From positions 1-6,289 of the forward strand of contig JASLEW010000293.1 of the NCBI GenBank assembly GCA_030150965.1: DNA of 6,289 bases, read 5' to 3'. A model generated the notes under the pieces. The model searched no databases, was not told the DNA's origin, and was given only the letters and a program-made list of their open reading frames with translations. Below are positions 1 to 6,289 of the stretch, piece by piece (the stretch's first letter is position 1; each line of letters starts with the position of its first letter). The stretch comes from Thermoanaerobaculia bacterium (GTDB lineage: Bacteria > Acidobacteriota > Thermoanaerobaculia > Multivoradales > UBA5704). A program made the translations under genes and the position numbers.

Positions 1-1
1 G

Positions 2-1081
2 CGAGCCAGGCGGCGCGCTGCCAGGGCGCTGCTCGTGCCGGCGTGGCGCCGCGGCCTGCCCTGGGCCGCCGCCATCGGGGTGGCGGGCGAGCTGTTCCTG
101 CTCGGCGTCCGCTACCAGCCGGCGGTGAGCCCGAGGCTCGACCTCGCGCCGCCGCCGGCCCTGGCCTTCCTGGCCGGCCAGGCGCGCGCCGCCGCGGCCC
201 CCTTCCGCGCCGCCGCCGCCGGCCGCGACCTGCACGCCAACCTGGGAGCGCTGTACGGCCTCTGGGACCCGCGCGGCAACGAGCCGATGCGCCCGGTGGC
301 GGCGGCCCGGCTGACCGCCCGGCTGCTCGATCCGGCGCAGCCGGTGAGCGATCAGCTGGCGCTGCGCCTGCCGGCGGGCGGCCCCGGCGCGGGCCTCGAC
401 GCCCTGGCGCTGCGCTTCCTGCTGCTCGGCCACGGCAGCCGCCTGCCGCCCCCCTGGCGGCTGGCCTTCGACGGCCGGGGCGGCCGGGTGTGGGAGAACC
501 CGCGGGCGCTGCCGCTCTTCTTCCTGCCTCGCGAGGTCGTCGAGGTGGCCGACGACGCGGCGGCGCTCGACCGGGCGCTCGGCGAGCCCGACCTTGGCGC
601 GCGCGCCTATCGAGCCCGGGCGGCAGGGATGGAGGAGGGACCCCGGCTGGCGGGCCGGTCCGCCGATGGGGCGGCTTCTGTCCAGGCAGGCCAAGTGCTC
701 TCCATCCGTGCACGGTCGAACGGCTTCGCCCTGCGCGTGATCTCACCCACCGGCGGTACCGTGGCCTCCAGCGTCAGCTACGCTCCGGGCTGGCAGGTGG
801 CCGTGGACGGCGGCGCTTGGAATCCTGCGCTGGAGGTGGACGGGGGTTTCCTTGGTTTCACCGTGGCACCCGGCGAGCACCGCATGCGCCTCGCTTATCG
901 CCCACTGGGCTGGGTTATCGGCTTGTGGCTCGCCGCCCTGGCCGCAGGCACGGTCGCCGCACGCTGGATCGCTGGAAGGAGAAGGAAGCCGTCCGCTCCT
1001 GGAGCCGCGGCGCGGGCCAGCGAGCGGTGGCTGAAGATCCTGGCCACCGACCGCCGACGGCTGGAGGATCGTCAGCGTTAG
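2..1081 (+). CDS. YfhO-family membrane protein, C-terminal part (5' truncated)
   Basis: This is the 3' end of a large membrane protein. The frame is open to the window edge, so the GTG at 35 is probably internal. Counting that GTG as residue 1, residues 8-25 form a hydrophobic segment, probably the last helix of the N-terminal multi-TM block. Then comes an extracytoplasmic region with typical YfhO landmarks: HANLGALYGLWDPRGNEP (67-84), a hydrophobic FLLLG (128-132), VWENPRALPLFFLPR (152-166), and the beta-rich APGWQVAVDGG (250-260) with TVAPGEHRMRLAYRP (276-290). One more TM helix (291-309) leads to a basic tail. YfhO proteins resemble GT-C glycosyltransferases, and some glycosylate cell-envelope polymers such as lipoteichoic acid; the catalytic N-terminal region is outside the window. 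From about base 620 the GC content falls visibly without breaking the frame. Family assignment is fairly sure; substrate is unknown. Confidence 0.82.
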   Translation, partial: RARRRAARALLVPAWRRGLPWAAAIGVAGELFLLGVRYQPAVSPRLDLAPPPALAFLAGQARAAAAPFRAAAAGRDLHANLGALYGLWDPRGNEPMRPVAAARLTARLLDPAQPVSDQLALRLPAGGPGAGLDALALRFLLLGHGSRLPPPWRLAFDGRGGRVWENPRALPLFFLPREVVEVADDAAALDRALGEPDLGARAYRARAAGMEEGPRLAGRSADGAASVQAGQVLSIRARSNGFALRVISPTGGTVASSVSYAPGWQVAVDGGAWNPALEVDGGFLGFTVAPGEHRMRLAYRPLGWVIGLWLAALAAGTVAARWIAGRRRKPSAPGAAARASERWLKILATDRRRLEDRQR

Positions 1082-1100
1082 CCCTGCCCGCCGCCCGGCC

Positions 1101-1190
1101 GGCCGCCGGCCTCAGCCGCCGGCCGACAAACAACCACCGGCGTCCAGCCGGCGGCGGGGCAGACGGCTGCCGGGCCTCAGCCGGCGGCCG
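1101..1190. repeat. GC-rich imperfect repeats between convergent genes
   Basis: The motif GCCTCAGCCGCCGGCC (1109-1124) recurs as GCCTCAGCCGGCGGCC (1174-1189) with two changes, and a related CAGCCGGCGGC lies at 1145-1155. Because the core flips orientation, arms can pair: 1115-1123 with 1147-1155, and 1101-1110 with 1180-1189. The right copy overlaps the stop codon and last codons of the HNH-like gene. The position between two converging genes would suit a bidirectional transcription end, but no T-tract follows either stem, so a Rho-independent terminator cannot be claimed. Confidence 0.4.
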
Positions 1191-1917
1191 GCTTGCGGGA
1201 GCGCGGGGCCCGCTTCGGCTTGGCCGCGGCGCCGCCGCCGTCCTCTCCGCCGCCGGAGGTCTTCCTGGCGCCGCCCTTCTTGGCGCCGCCCGCGTCCTTC
1301 TTCATCGCCTCGTTGACCGCCGCCACGAAATCGTCGCTCAGGATGTCCTGCGGCCCCCAGATCGGGTCGCTGATCATGTGGATGCCCAGCCACTTGTGGC
1401 GGTGGTGGATGTCGCAGAGCACCCACAGGTTGTCGGCGCTGTGGTCCACCCACTCCTTGACCTCCTGCGCCGAGAGCTTCTTGCCCTTGGGATAGGTCTC
1501 CGGATGCCGCGCCTGGAGGTGCGGCAAGACGGTGCGGTTGAACTTGTCGGGGTCGATCGCCTCGGCCAGCGCCCACTCGATGACGTGATGGTGGGTCTCC
1601 ATCGCGCGCGCGCCGTAGGGGTTCAGCTTGGGGTCGGCGCTCTTCTGCGCATCCTTGAGGATGGAGTAGGTGACGCCGCAGATCAGGCAGGGGAGGTCGA
1701 GCTGCTTGGTCAGATGGTCGTGCACCTTCTTGTAGGCGGGCGACTCGGAGCGCGGCGGATGCGCCGGATAGAACGCCCGCTCGTCGAGCGACCGGCGGTT
1801 CTCGTGGATCTGGCGCAGGCGCTGCTTCTTGTCCTGCACCACCACCTGCTCCTCCAACAGGTCGCGGGTGCTGTCGTCGACCTCCACCTTCGCCTTGTGG
1901 GCTTTTCCAGCGGCCAT
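1177..1917 (-). CDS. HNH-nuclease-like protein with basic low-complexity tail
   Basis: A 246-residue soluble protein. The start is the ATG at 1917, chosen because AAGGAG sits 5 nt upstream; an in-frame GTG at 1947 would include this site in the coding region. The N-terminal 60 residues are charged and mostly helical. A Cys pair, CLICG (77-81), is followed by METHHHVIEW (106-115), then ADNLWVLCDIHHRHKW (161-176). This gives the HNH order: catalytic-type His cluster H109-H111, N163 and H171/H172, with C77/C80 and C168/H171 as possible zinc ligands. Residues 206-246 are rich in Lys, Gly and Ala, like nucleic-acid-binding tails of histone-H1-like proteins. HNH proteins cut or nick DNA in restriction, homing, repair or phage packaging; no partner gene is next to it to choose among these. 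Its central part is less GC-rich than neighbouring genes. The fold is a motif-based call and nuclease activity is inferred. Confidence 0.68.
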   Translation of the reverse strand: MAAGKAHKAKVEVDDSTRDLLEEQVVVQDKKQRLRQIHENRRSLDERAFYPAHPPRSESPAYKKVHDHLTKQLDLPCLICGVTYSILKDAQKSADPKLNPYGARAMETHHHVIEWALAEAIDPDKFNRTVLPHLQARHPETYPKGKKLSAQEVKEWVDHSADNLWVLCDIHHRHKWLGIHMISDPIWGPQDILSDDFVAAVNEAMKKDAGGAKKGGARKTSGGGEDGGGAAAKPKRAPRSRKPAAG

Positions 1918-1922
1918 GCGCG

Positions 1923-1928
1923 CTCCTT
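1923..1928 (-). promoter_or_regulatory. Shine-Dalgarno site of the HNH-like gene
   Basis: AAGGAG on the minus strand, 5 nt before the ATG at 1917. It is the strongest ribosome binding site in the window and decides the start against the upstream GTG at 1947. Confidence 0.75.
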
Positions 1929-1958
1929 TCGGGGATGCCGGGATCACTTTTCCTTAGC

Positions 1959-1964
1959 ATTTTA
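1959..1964 (-). promoter_or_regulatory. Possible -10 element for the HNH-like gene
   Basis: TAAAAT on the minus strand lies in a rare AT-rich patch (about 1941-1968) upstream of the HNH-like gene, and would give a 5' leader of about 35 nt. The sequence 17 nt further upstream (GAAGCG) is a poor -35, so this is only a candidate. Confidence 0.3.
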
Positions 1965-2000
1965 CTACGCTTGGCGGACCCCGCTTCTGACCCGGCGCCG

Positions 2001-2026
2001 CGTCCCGCGTCCCGCTCCCGTTCCCG
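2001..2026. repeat. Short degenerate tandem repeat (CGTCCCG-type)
   Basis: CGTCCCG occurs twice in tandem and is followed by CTCCCG and TTCCCG, in the 171-nt gap between the HNH-like gene and the aminotransferase. Nothing else is recognisable in this gap apart from the HNH leader; no clear terminator was found for the aminotransferase operon. The array is probably slippage in GC-rich noncoding DNA. Confidence 0.4.
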
Positions 2027-2088
2027 AGCGCCGTGACGGCCGGGCGGCGGACGCGGCGGTTGACGGCGGCCTCCCTCGGCCGCGCCGG

Positions 2089-3198
<1,110 letters not shown>

Positions 3199-3206
3199 GG
3201 TCTCGT

Positions 3207-3210
3207 TCCT
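3207..3210 (-). promoter_or_regulatory. Shine-Dalgarno site of the aminotransferase
   Basis: AGGA on the minus strand, 8 nt before the ATG at 3198 and inside the 26-nt gap after the permease stop. It supports this ATG as a separate start rather than a fusion or the internal ATG nine codons in. Confidence 0.55.
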
Positions 3211-3224
3211 GGTCCGGATCCCTA

Positions 3225-4625
3225 TCAGTTGGGGGACGGGGTGAGCGCGGCTCCGGCCGCCCGCCGCTCCCGCCGGCGGGCCGCGGCGCGCCAGCCATAG
3301 TAGACCGGGATGCCCGCCAGCAGCACCGCCGTGCCCAGCCAGGCGTCGCCGGCCTCGGTGACGAACAGGTTGACCACCAGCACGATGCCGAAGAGGGTGA
3401 AGACGATCGGCACCCACGGGTAGCCCGGCGTCGGGAACGGCCGCGCCGCGTCCGGGCGGGTGCGGCGGAACACCAGCAGGGCGGCGCCGGCCAGGGCGAA
3501 GAAGATCCAGTCGGCGAAGACGGCGTAGCTCAGCAGCCGCTCGTAGCTGCGGCTGAGAGCGAAGCCGGCGGCCAGGACCCCCTGCAGCAGGATGGCCGCC
3601 ACCGGCACGCGGAAGCGCGGGCTCAGCCGGGCGAGGACGCGGAAGAACAGGCCGTCGGCCGCCATCGCGTAGTAGACCCGCGGCGCGGTCAGCAGGGCCA
3701 GGTTGAGGAACCCGAAGGTGGAGACGATCACCAGCGCGCCGATGGCGTTGCCGCCGAAGCGGCCGAGGACGCGCGCCGCCGCGTCCGCCGCCGGCGTGCG
3801 GCTGGCGGCGAGGACCGGCGCGGTCAGCACGTGCAGGTAGGCCAGGTTGGCGCCGACGTAGAGCACGATCACCAGCACCACGCCGATGAGGATGGCGCGC
3901 GGCAGGTTGCGCTCCGGCTCCCTGACCTCCTCGGCGACGAAGTTGACGTTCTGCCAGCCGCCGTAGCAGAACATGGCCGGCACCATGCCGGCGAAGAAGA
4001 CCGACAGCAGGCCGAGCCCCGCGGCCCCCGGCGGGGTGAACGGCCGCAGCGTCAGCCCCGAGGAGTGGGCGAGGGTGAAGACGCCGCCGATGAGCGCCGC
4101 CAGCACCAGCATCTTGGCGCCGGTGATGATGTTGATCACCAGCGCCCCGGGCCGCACGCCCAGGGCGTGGAAGCCGGCCAGCAGCAGCAGGATCGCCGCC
4201 GCCAGGTAGGAGACGAGCCCCGGCCGCAGGCCGGTCAGCTGCACCAGGTACTCGGCGAACGCCACCGCCACCGCCGCCGTCGCCCCGGACTGCACGATCA
4301 GCATCAGCGACCAGCCGTGGAGGAACGCCACCAGCGGATGGAACGCCTCGCGGAAGAAGGCGTACTGGCCGCCGACCCGCGGCACCACGGTGGCGAGCTC
4401 GGCGAAGACGAAGGCGCCGAGCATGGCGATGGCGCCGCCCGCCACCCACACGCCGACGATCAGGAACGGCGTATGGACCTTCTGCGCCACCACGTAGGGA
4501 TTGATGAAGATGCCGGAGCCGACGATGCCGCTGACCACGATCATCGTGGCGTCGAAGAGGCCCAGGCGCCGCGCGAAGCCGGGGCGCTCGGCCGGCGGGG
4601 CGGCGACGGCGGGGACCTGTGACAT
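3225..4625 (-). CDS. APC-superfamily amino acid permease, 12 TM
   Basis: A 466-residue inner-membrane transporter of the amino acid-polyamine-organocation superfamily, closest in pattern to LAT/serine-threonine-exchanger-like members. A short hydrophilic N-terminus leads to RRLGLFDATMIVVSGIVG and the glycine-rich GSGIF (36-40) of TM1, whose unwound helix binds the substrate amino group in this family. The TM6 signature YGGWQNVNFVAEEV (221-234) followed by PERNLPRAI (237-245) is diagnostic, as is PRVYYAMAADGLFF (315-328) after TM8. Twelve hydrophobic segments can be placed at about 23-45, 54-78, 97-125, 137-156, 160-183, 203-228, 244-268, 292-315, 341-358, 363-386, 403-422 and 426-446. The C-terminal tail is basic. 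The ATG at 4625 has no Shine-Dalgarno site. It is the first gene of an operon with the aminotransferase, suggesting uptake or exchange of the amino acid used by that enzyme. Substrate unknown. Confidence 0.93.
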   Translation of the reverse strand: MSQVPAVAAPPAERPGFARRLGLFDATMIVVSGIVGSGIFINPYVVAQKVHTPFLIVGVWVAGGAIAMLGAFVFAELATVVPRVGGQYAFFREAFHPLVAFLHGWSLMLIVQSGATAAVAVAFAEYLVQLTGLRPGLVSYLAAAILLLLAGFHALGVRPGALVINIITGAKMLVLAALIGGVFTLAHSSGLTLRPFTPPGAAGLGLLSVFFAGMVPAMFCYGGWQNVNFVAEEVREPERNLPRAILIGVVLVIVLYVGANLAYLHVLTAPVLAASRTPAADAAARVLGRFGGNAIGALVIVSTFGFLNLALLTAPRVYYAMAADGLFFRVLARLSPRFRVPVAAILLQGVLAAGFALSRSYERLLSYAVFADWIFFALAGAALLVFRRTRPDAARPFPTPGYPWVPIVFTLFGIVLVVNLFVTEAGDAWLGTAVLLAGIPVYYGWRAAARRRERRAAGAALTPSPN

Positions 4626-4635
4626 CGGCGACGCG

Positions 4636-4641
4636 ATACTA
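4636..4641 (-). promoter_or_regulatory. Possible -10 element of the permease operon, near-leaderless
   Basis: TAGTAT on the minus strand matches four of six -10 consensus positions and lies 10 nt before the ATG at 4625, so transcription would start within a few bases of the start codon. No convincing -35 is visible at the matching distance. The absence of a Shine-Dalgarno site fits a leaderless mRNA. Confidence 0.3.
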
Positions 4642-4688
4642 CACCGCCGGCCGGGACCGCCGTGCCCCGGGTCTCCCGCCGCGCGCCT

Positions 4689-4730
4689 CCCCCCGCTCCG
4701 CCGCCGGGCCCACCCCGGGCGCGGCGGGGG
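4689..4730. other. Strong GC-rich inverted repeat in the divergent intergenic region
   Basis: The left arm, starting CCCCCGC and ending CCGGG, pairs imperfectly with the right arm, starting CCCGGGC and ending GGCGGGGG, around a small loop near 4710-4713. It lies between two genes that diverge, where a terminator is not expected, and no T-tract follows on either strand. It could be a protein-binding or structural site, or chance in DNA this rich in GC. Confidence 0.35.
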
Positions 4731-4831
4731 AGGGCGGTGCCGCTGGAGCGCCGTCGGAGCATCGTCTGCGGAATCCGGTGGAAAAGTCGCGTCCCGAGGA
4801 CGCCGCCTCGTGCGACCCGCGCGAGGATGCC

Positions 4832-4860
4832 TTGACCCCCTATAGGGGGTGGTTTACCAT
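4832..4860 (+). promoter_or_regulatory. Promoter of the sigma-factor gene, probably leaderless
   Basis: The -35 TTGACC (4832-4837) matches five of six consensus positions. Exactly 17 nt later the -10 TACCAT (4855-4860) matches four of six, including the conserved first, second and last bases. The expected transcription start, 6-7 nt after the -10, falls on or beside the ATG at 4866. No Shine-Dalgarno sequence precedes that ATG, which agrees with a leaderless transcript. The local drop in GC also marks the site. Confidence 0.6.
4835..4850. promoter_or_regulatory. Perfect 16-bp palindrome in the promoter spacer (candidate operator)
   Basis: ACCCCCTATAGGGGGT is its own reverse complement. It overlaps the last three bases of the -35 and fills most of the spacer to the -10. 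A second dyad, TGGTTTACCA (4850-4859), shares its first base with the end of this one and covers most of the -10. This arrangement suits a dimeric regulator that blocks or distorts the promoter. The regulator is not identified. Confidence 0.55.
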
Positions 4861-4865
4861 CCAAC

Positions 4866-5489
4866 ATGTCCCATGACAATCCCGTGACGCCCGCCGAGAC
4901 TTTCGAGGCCTTCCTCGCGGGCATGAGTCCGCAGCTGAAGCGCCACCTGGCGCTCTACCACATCCCCGTCGCCGACGCCGAGGACGTGCTGCACCAGGCC
5001 CTCCTGGCCCTCCTCTGTCGATGGGACTCGATCCGCGACCCGGAGAGATGGCTCCTCGGCACCCTGAGCCGTCACTGCCTGATGTACTGGCGCACCCGCC
5101 GCCGCCGGCTCTACTCGGCGGTGGACGGCGCCATCCTCGAATGGCTGGCCGGGCCGCAGGCGCCGGCGCAGGAGCGCTGCGATCTGCTGGCCGATCTGCG
5201 GCACATGGTCGGGCGCCTGCCGCCGCGCTGCCGCACGCTGCTCGAGCTGCGCTTCCAGCTCGGCTACGACGCGGGCGAGGCGGCGCGCCATCTCGGCTAC
5301 CGCGGCTCCAGCATGGCCAAGGTGACCAACCGGTGCCTCGCGGCGCTCACCCGCGAGATGCTGCAGGCGGCTTCCCCCGGCGCCCCCGCCGCCGCCGGCG
5401 CGATGAAGGTGCGGACGCGGCGGCGCACCCCCGCCGCCGAGGCCGTGGCGCCGGAGCCGCTGCCCCCCCTGCGGCAGCGCCGGCGCTGA
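4866..5489 (+). CDS. Sigma-70 family (ECF-like) RNA polymerase sigma factor
   Basis: A 207-residue protein with only sigma-2 and sigma-4 regions, the ECF layout. Region 2 spans about 22-82: DAEDVLHQALLALLCRW (37-53) is the core-binding helix, and WLLGTLSRHCLMYWRTRRRR (62-81) covers the -10 recognition part. After a linker, region 4 spans about 105-165: LPPRCRTLLELRFQLGY (118-134), then the helix-turn-helix GEAARHLGYRGSSMAKVTNR (137-156) for the -35. Residues 166-207 form an Ala/Pro/Arg-rich tail ending in RQRRR, longer than in a minimal ECF factor. The ATG at 4866 is the first in frame and is placed by the promoter; M20 (4923) is a weaker alternative. No anti-sigma gene is visible. A MalT-like gene follows in the same frame after one TGA and a gap of about 54 nt, so the two are probably co-transcribed. 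Target promoters are unknown; the palindrome upstream suggests its own control. Confidence 0.88.
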   Translation: MSHDNPVTPAETFEAFLAGMSPQLKRHLALYHIPVADAEDVLHQALLALLCRWDSIRDPERWLLGTLSRHCLMYWRTRRRRLYSAVDGAILEWLAGPQAPAQERCDLLADLRHMVGRLPPRCRTLLELRFQLGYDAGEAARHLGYRGSSMAKVTNRCLAALTREMLQAASPGAPAAAGAMKVRTRRRTPAAEAVAPEPLPPLRQRRR

Positions 5490-5543
5490 GCCGCGCTCAC
5501 CGCCGCCGCCGGCGCCGAGGATCCGCTGAGAGAAGCTCCGCAT

Positions 5544-6289
5544 CTGCTGCCCCACGCCGAGCGCCTGGTGCGCCGGGTGGAGGGGCTGGAGGCGCCCCTG
5601 GTGGAGATCTGGGGCTGGCCGGGCAGCGGCAGCGCGGCGGTGCTGCACGCCCTCACCGCCCTGCCCGGCGCCGCCGGCCTCACCCTCGCCGACCTCGCCG
5701 ACGACGCGGCGCTGCGGCAGGCCCTGGCCGCCGCCGCCACGGCGCGGCTGCTGGTGGCGGCGGGGGATCCCGGCGACCGCCTGGGCGTCCTCGTCCGGTC
5801 CCTGCGGCCCGGCCAGCAGCTGGTCTTCGCCAGCACCCGGCGCCATCGCGATCCGGCGCTGCCGGCGGCGCTCATCCCGCCGCAGGAGCTGCTCCTCACC
5901 GTGCCCGAGGTGGCCCGCCTCTGCCACCTGCTGAGCGGCCGCCAGCCGGCGCCCAGCGTGGCGCTCGCGCTCTGGCGGGCGAGCGACGGCTGGTACCGGC
6001 CGCTGCGCCTGGCGCTCGACGCCACCGGCGGCGTGGGCCTCGACGCCGCGACCGCCGACCAGCTCCTGGAGCTGGCGCCGGTGCGGTACTTCCTGCGCCA
6101 CGAGGTGATCGACGCCCTGCCGCCGGACGACCGCCTGCAGCTGCTCGACGCGCCCCGGCAGCGCCCCGCCGTGCCCGCCCCGCCTCCCGCCGGCGCCCCG
6201 GCGGCCCCCCCGGCTCCGCAGGCCGCCGGCTGGCGGGTGGTGGAGGAGCTGGGCCTGTGGGTCGAGGGCAGCCACCACGATCGGCTGCC
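5544..6289 (+). CDS. MalT-like STAND protein, N-terminal part, degenerate P-loop (3' truncated)
   Basis: The frame is open from 5490 to the window end (248 codons from 5544) and reads as protein with strong G/C third-position bias. Numbering from 5544, the order matches the ATPase part of MalT/LAL regulators: helix, beta strand and P-loop place PLVEIWGWPGSGSA (18-31); a shortened Walker B region LLVAAGDPGD (69-78); the sensor strand LVFASTRRHRD (93-103); LLLTVPEVARLCHLL (116-130); SDGWYRPLRLAL (147-158); RYFLRHEVIDALPP (181-194); a Pro/Ala linker (204-229); and a winged-helix-like VVEELGLWVEG (233-243). The P-loop lacks its lysine and following Ser/Thr, and the acidic Walker B pair is absent, so ATP hydrolysis is unlikely. 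There is no ATG or TTG. CTG 5544 is chosen because GAGAGAAG lies 8 nt upstream and codons before 5544 lose GC bias; GTG 5568 is the alternative. A C-terminal TPR or HTH part may lie beyond the window. Confidence 0.68.
   Translation, partial: MLPHAERLVRRVEGLEAPLVEIWGWPGSGSAAVLHALTALPGAAGLTLADLADDAALRQALAAAATARLLVAAGDPGDRLGVLVRSLRPGQQLVFASTRRHRDPALPAALIPPQELLLTVPEVARLCHLLSGRQPAPSVALALWRASDGWYRPLRLALDATGGVGLDAATADQLLELAPVRYFLRHEVIDALPPDDRLQLLDAPRQRPAVPAPPPAGAPAAPPAPQAAGWRVVEELGLWVEGSHHDRL

Noticed and set aside
1101..1190. Rho-independent terminator between the YfhO-like and HNH-like genes
   Set aside because: Stems are possible, but no run of T follows on either strand and the loops are long; called only as a repeat region.
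1112..1960. A 282-codon minus-strand ORF overlapping the HNH-like gene
   Set aside because: Frame-shifted shadow with Arg/Gly/Pro low complexity; the HNH-like frame has the motifs and the ribosome binding site.
3199..4449. N-terminal extension of the aminotransferase frame to 786 residues
   Set aside because: The extension is an out-of-frame shadow of the permease, Arg/Gly/Ala-rich and domain-free. The ATG at 3198 with AGGA upstream and the complete enzyme after it explain the frame.
3831..4622. A 263-codon + strand ORF opposite the permease
   Set aside because: His/Asp/Glu/Gln-rich translation typical of the complement of membrane-helix codons; the permease is certain on the other strand.
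4841..4846. TATAGG as the -10 of the sigma gene
   Set aside because: No -35 lies 16-18 nt upstream, and it forms the centre of the palindrome; TTGACC/TACCAT with 17-nt spacing is the better promoter.
5487..5543. TGA read-through giving a single sigma-STAND protein
   Set aside because: Codons at about 5520-5543 lose the strong third-position GC bias (GAT, AGA, GAA, GCT, CAT) and contain purine-rich Shine-Dalgarno-like sequence, so a true intergenic gap is more likely. Kept only as a testable alternative.
4854..6278. A 474-codon antisense ORF under the sigma and STAND genes
   Set aside because: Its translation is Gln/Arg/Gly/Ala-rich and lacks any motif, while the + strand encodes recognisable sigma and MalT-like proteins here.

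Overview
The window is very GC-rich bacterial DNA with tightly packed protein genes and no RNA genes. Third codon positions are almost all G or C, so long stop-free frames cover most of both strands and many large ORFs here are shadows. The mix of a YfhO-type membrane protein, an ECF-like sigma factor beside a MalT-like STAND protein, and an APC amino acid permease would fit a high-GC soil or environmental bacterium such as an acidobacterium. No marker gene fixes the taxonomy, so this is a weak guess.

Layout. (1) Bases 2-1081, + strand: the 3' part of a YfhO-family membrane protein; the gene begins left of the window. (2) Bases 1177-1917, - strand: a single gene convergent with the first, encoding an HNH-nuclease-like zinc-knuckle protein with a Lys/Gly/Ala-rich tail. 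A short GC-rich region with imperfect repeats separates the two. (3) Bases 2089-4625, - strand: a two-gene operon of a 12-TM APC amino acid permease followed 26 nt later by a fold-type-I PLP aminotransferase. Import and transamination of one amino acid is the simplest joint role; the substrate is unknown. (4) Bases 4626-4865: a 240-nt divergent regulatory region. Its right end holds a well-spaced promoter whose spacer is a perfect 16-bp palindrome, followed by a second small dyad over the -10. The inferred transcription start falls at or next to the ATG of the sigma gene, so that mRNA looks leaderless. (5) Bases 4866-5489, + strand: an ECF-like sigma factor with an Ala/Pro/Arg-rich tail. (6) About 5544 to the window end, + strand: the N-terminal part of a MalT-like STAND protein in the same frame as the sigma gene. 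It has no ATG start, and both Walker motifs are eroded.

The most interesting part is the right third: a palindrome-controlled, probably leaderless sigma gene followed at once by an apparent pseudo-NTPase of the MalT class. I infer that this pair is a signal-responsive regulatory module, with the STAND protein as sensor or partner of the sigma factor. The co-orientation, the short gap and the motif losses are seen directly; the functional link is not.
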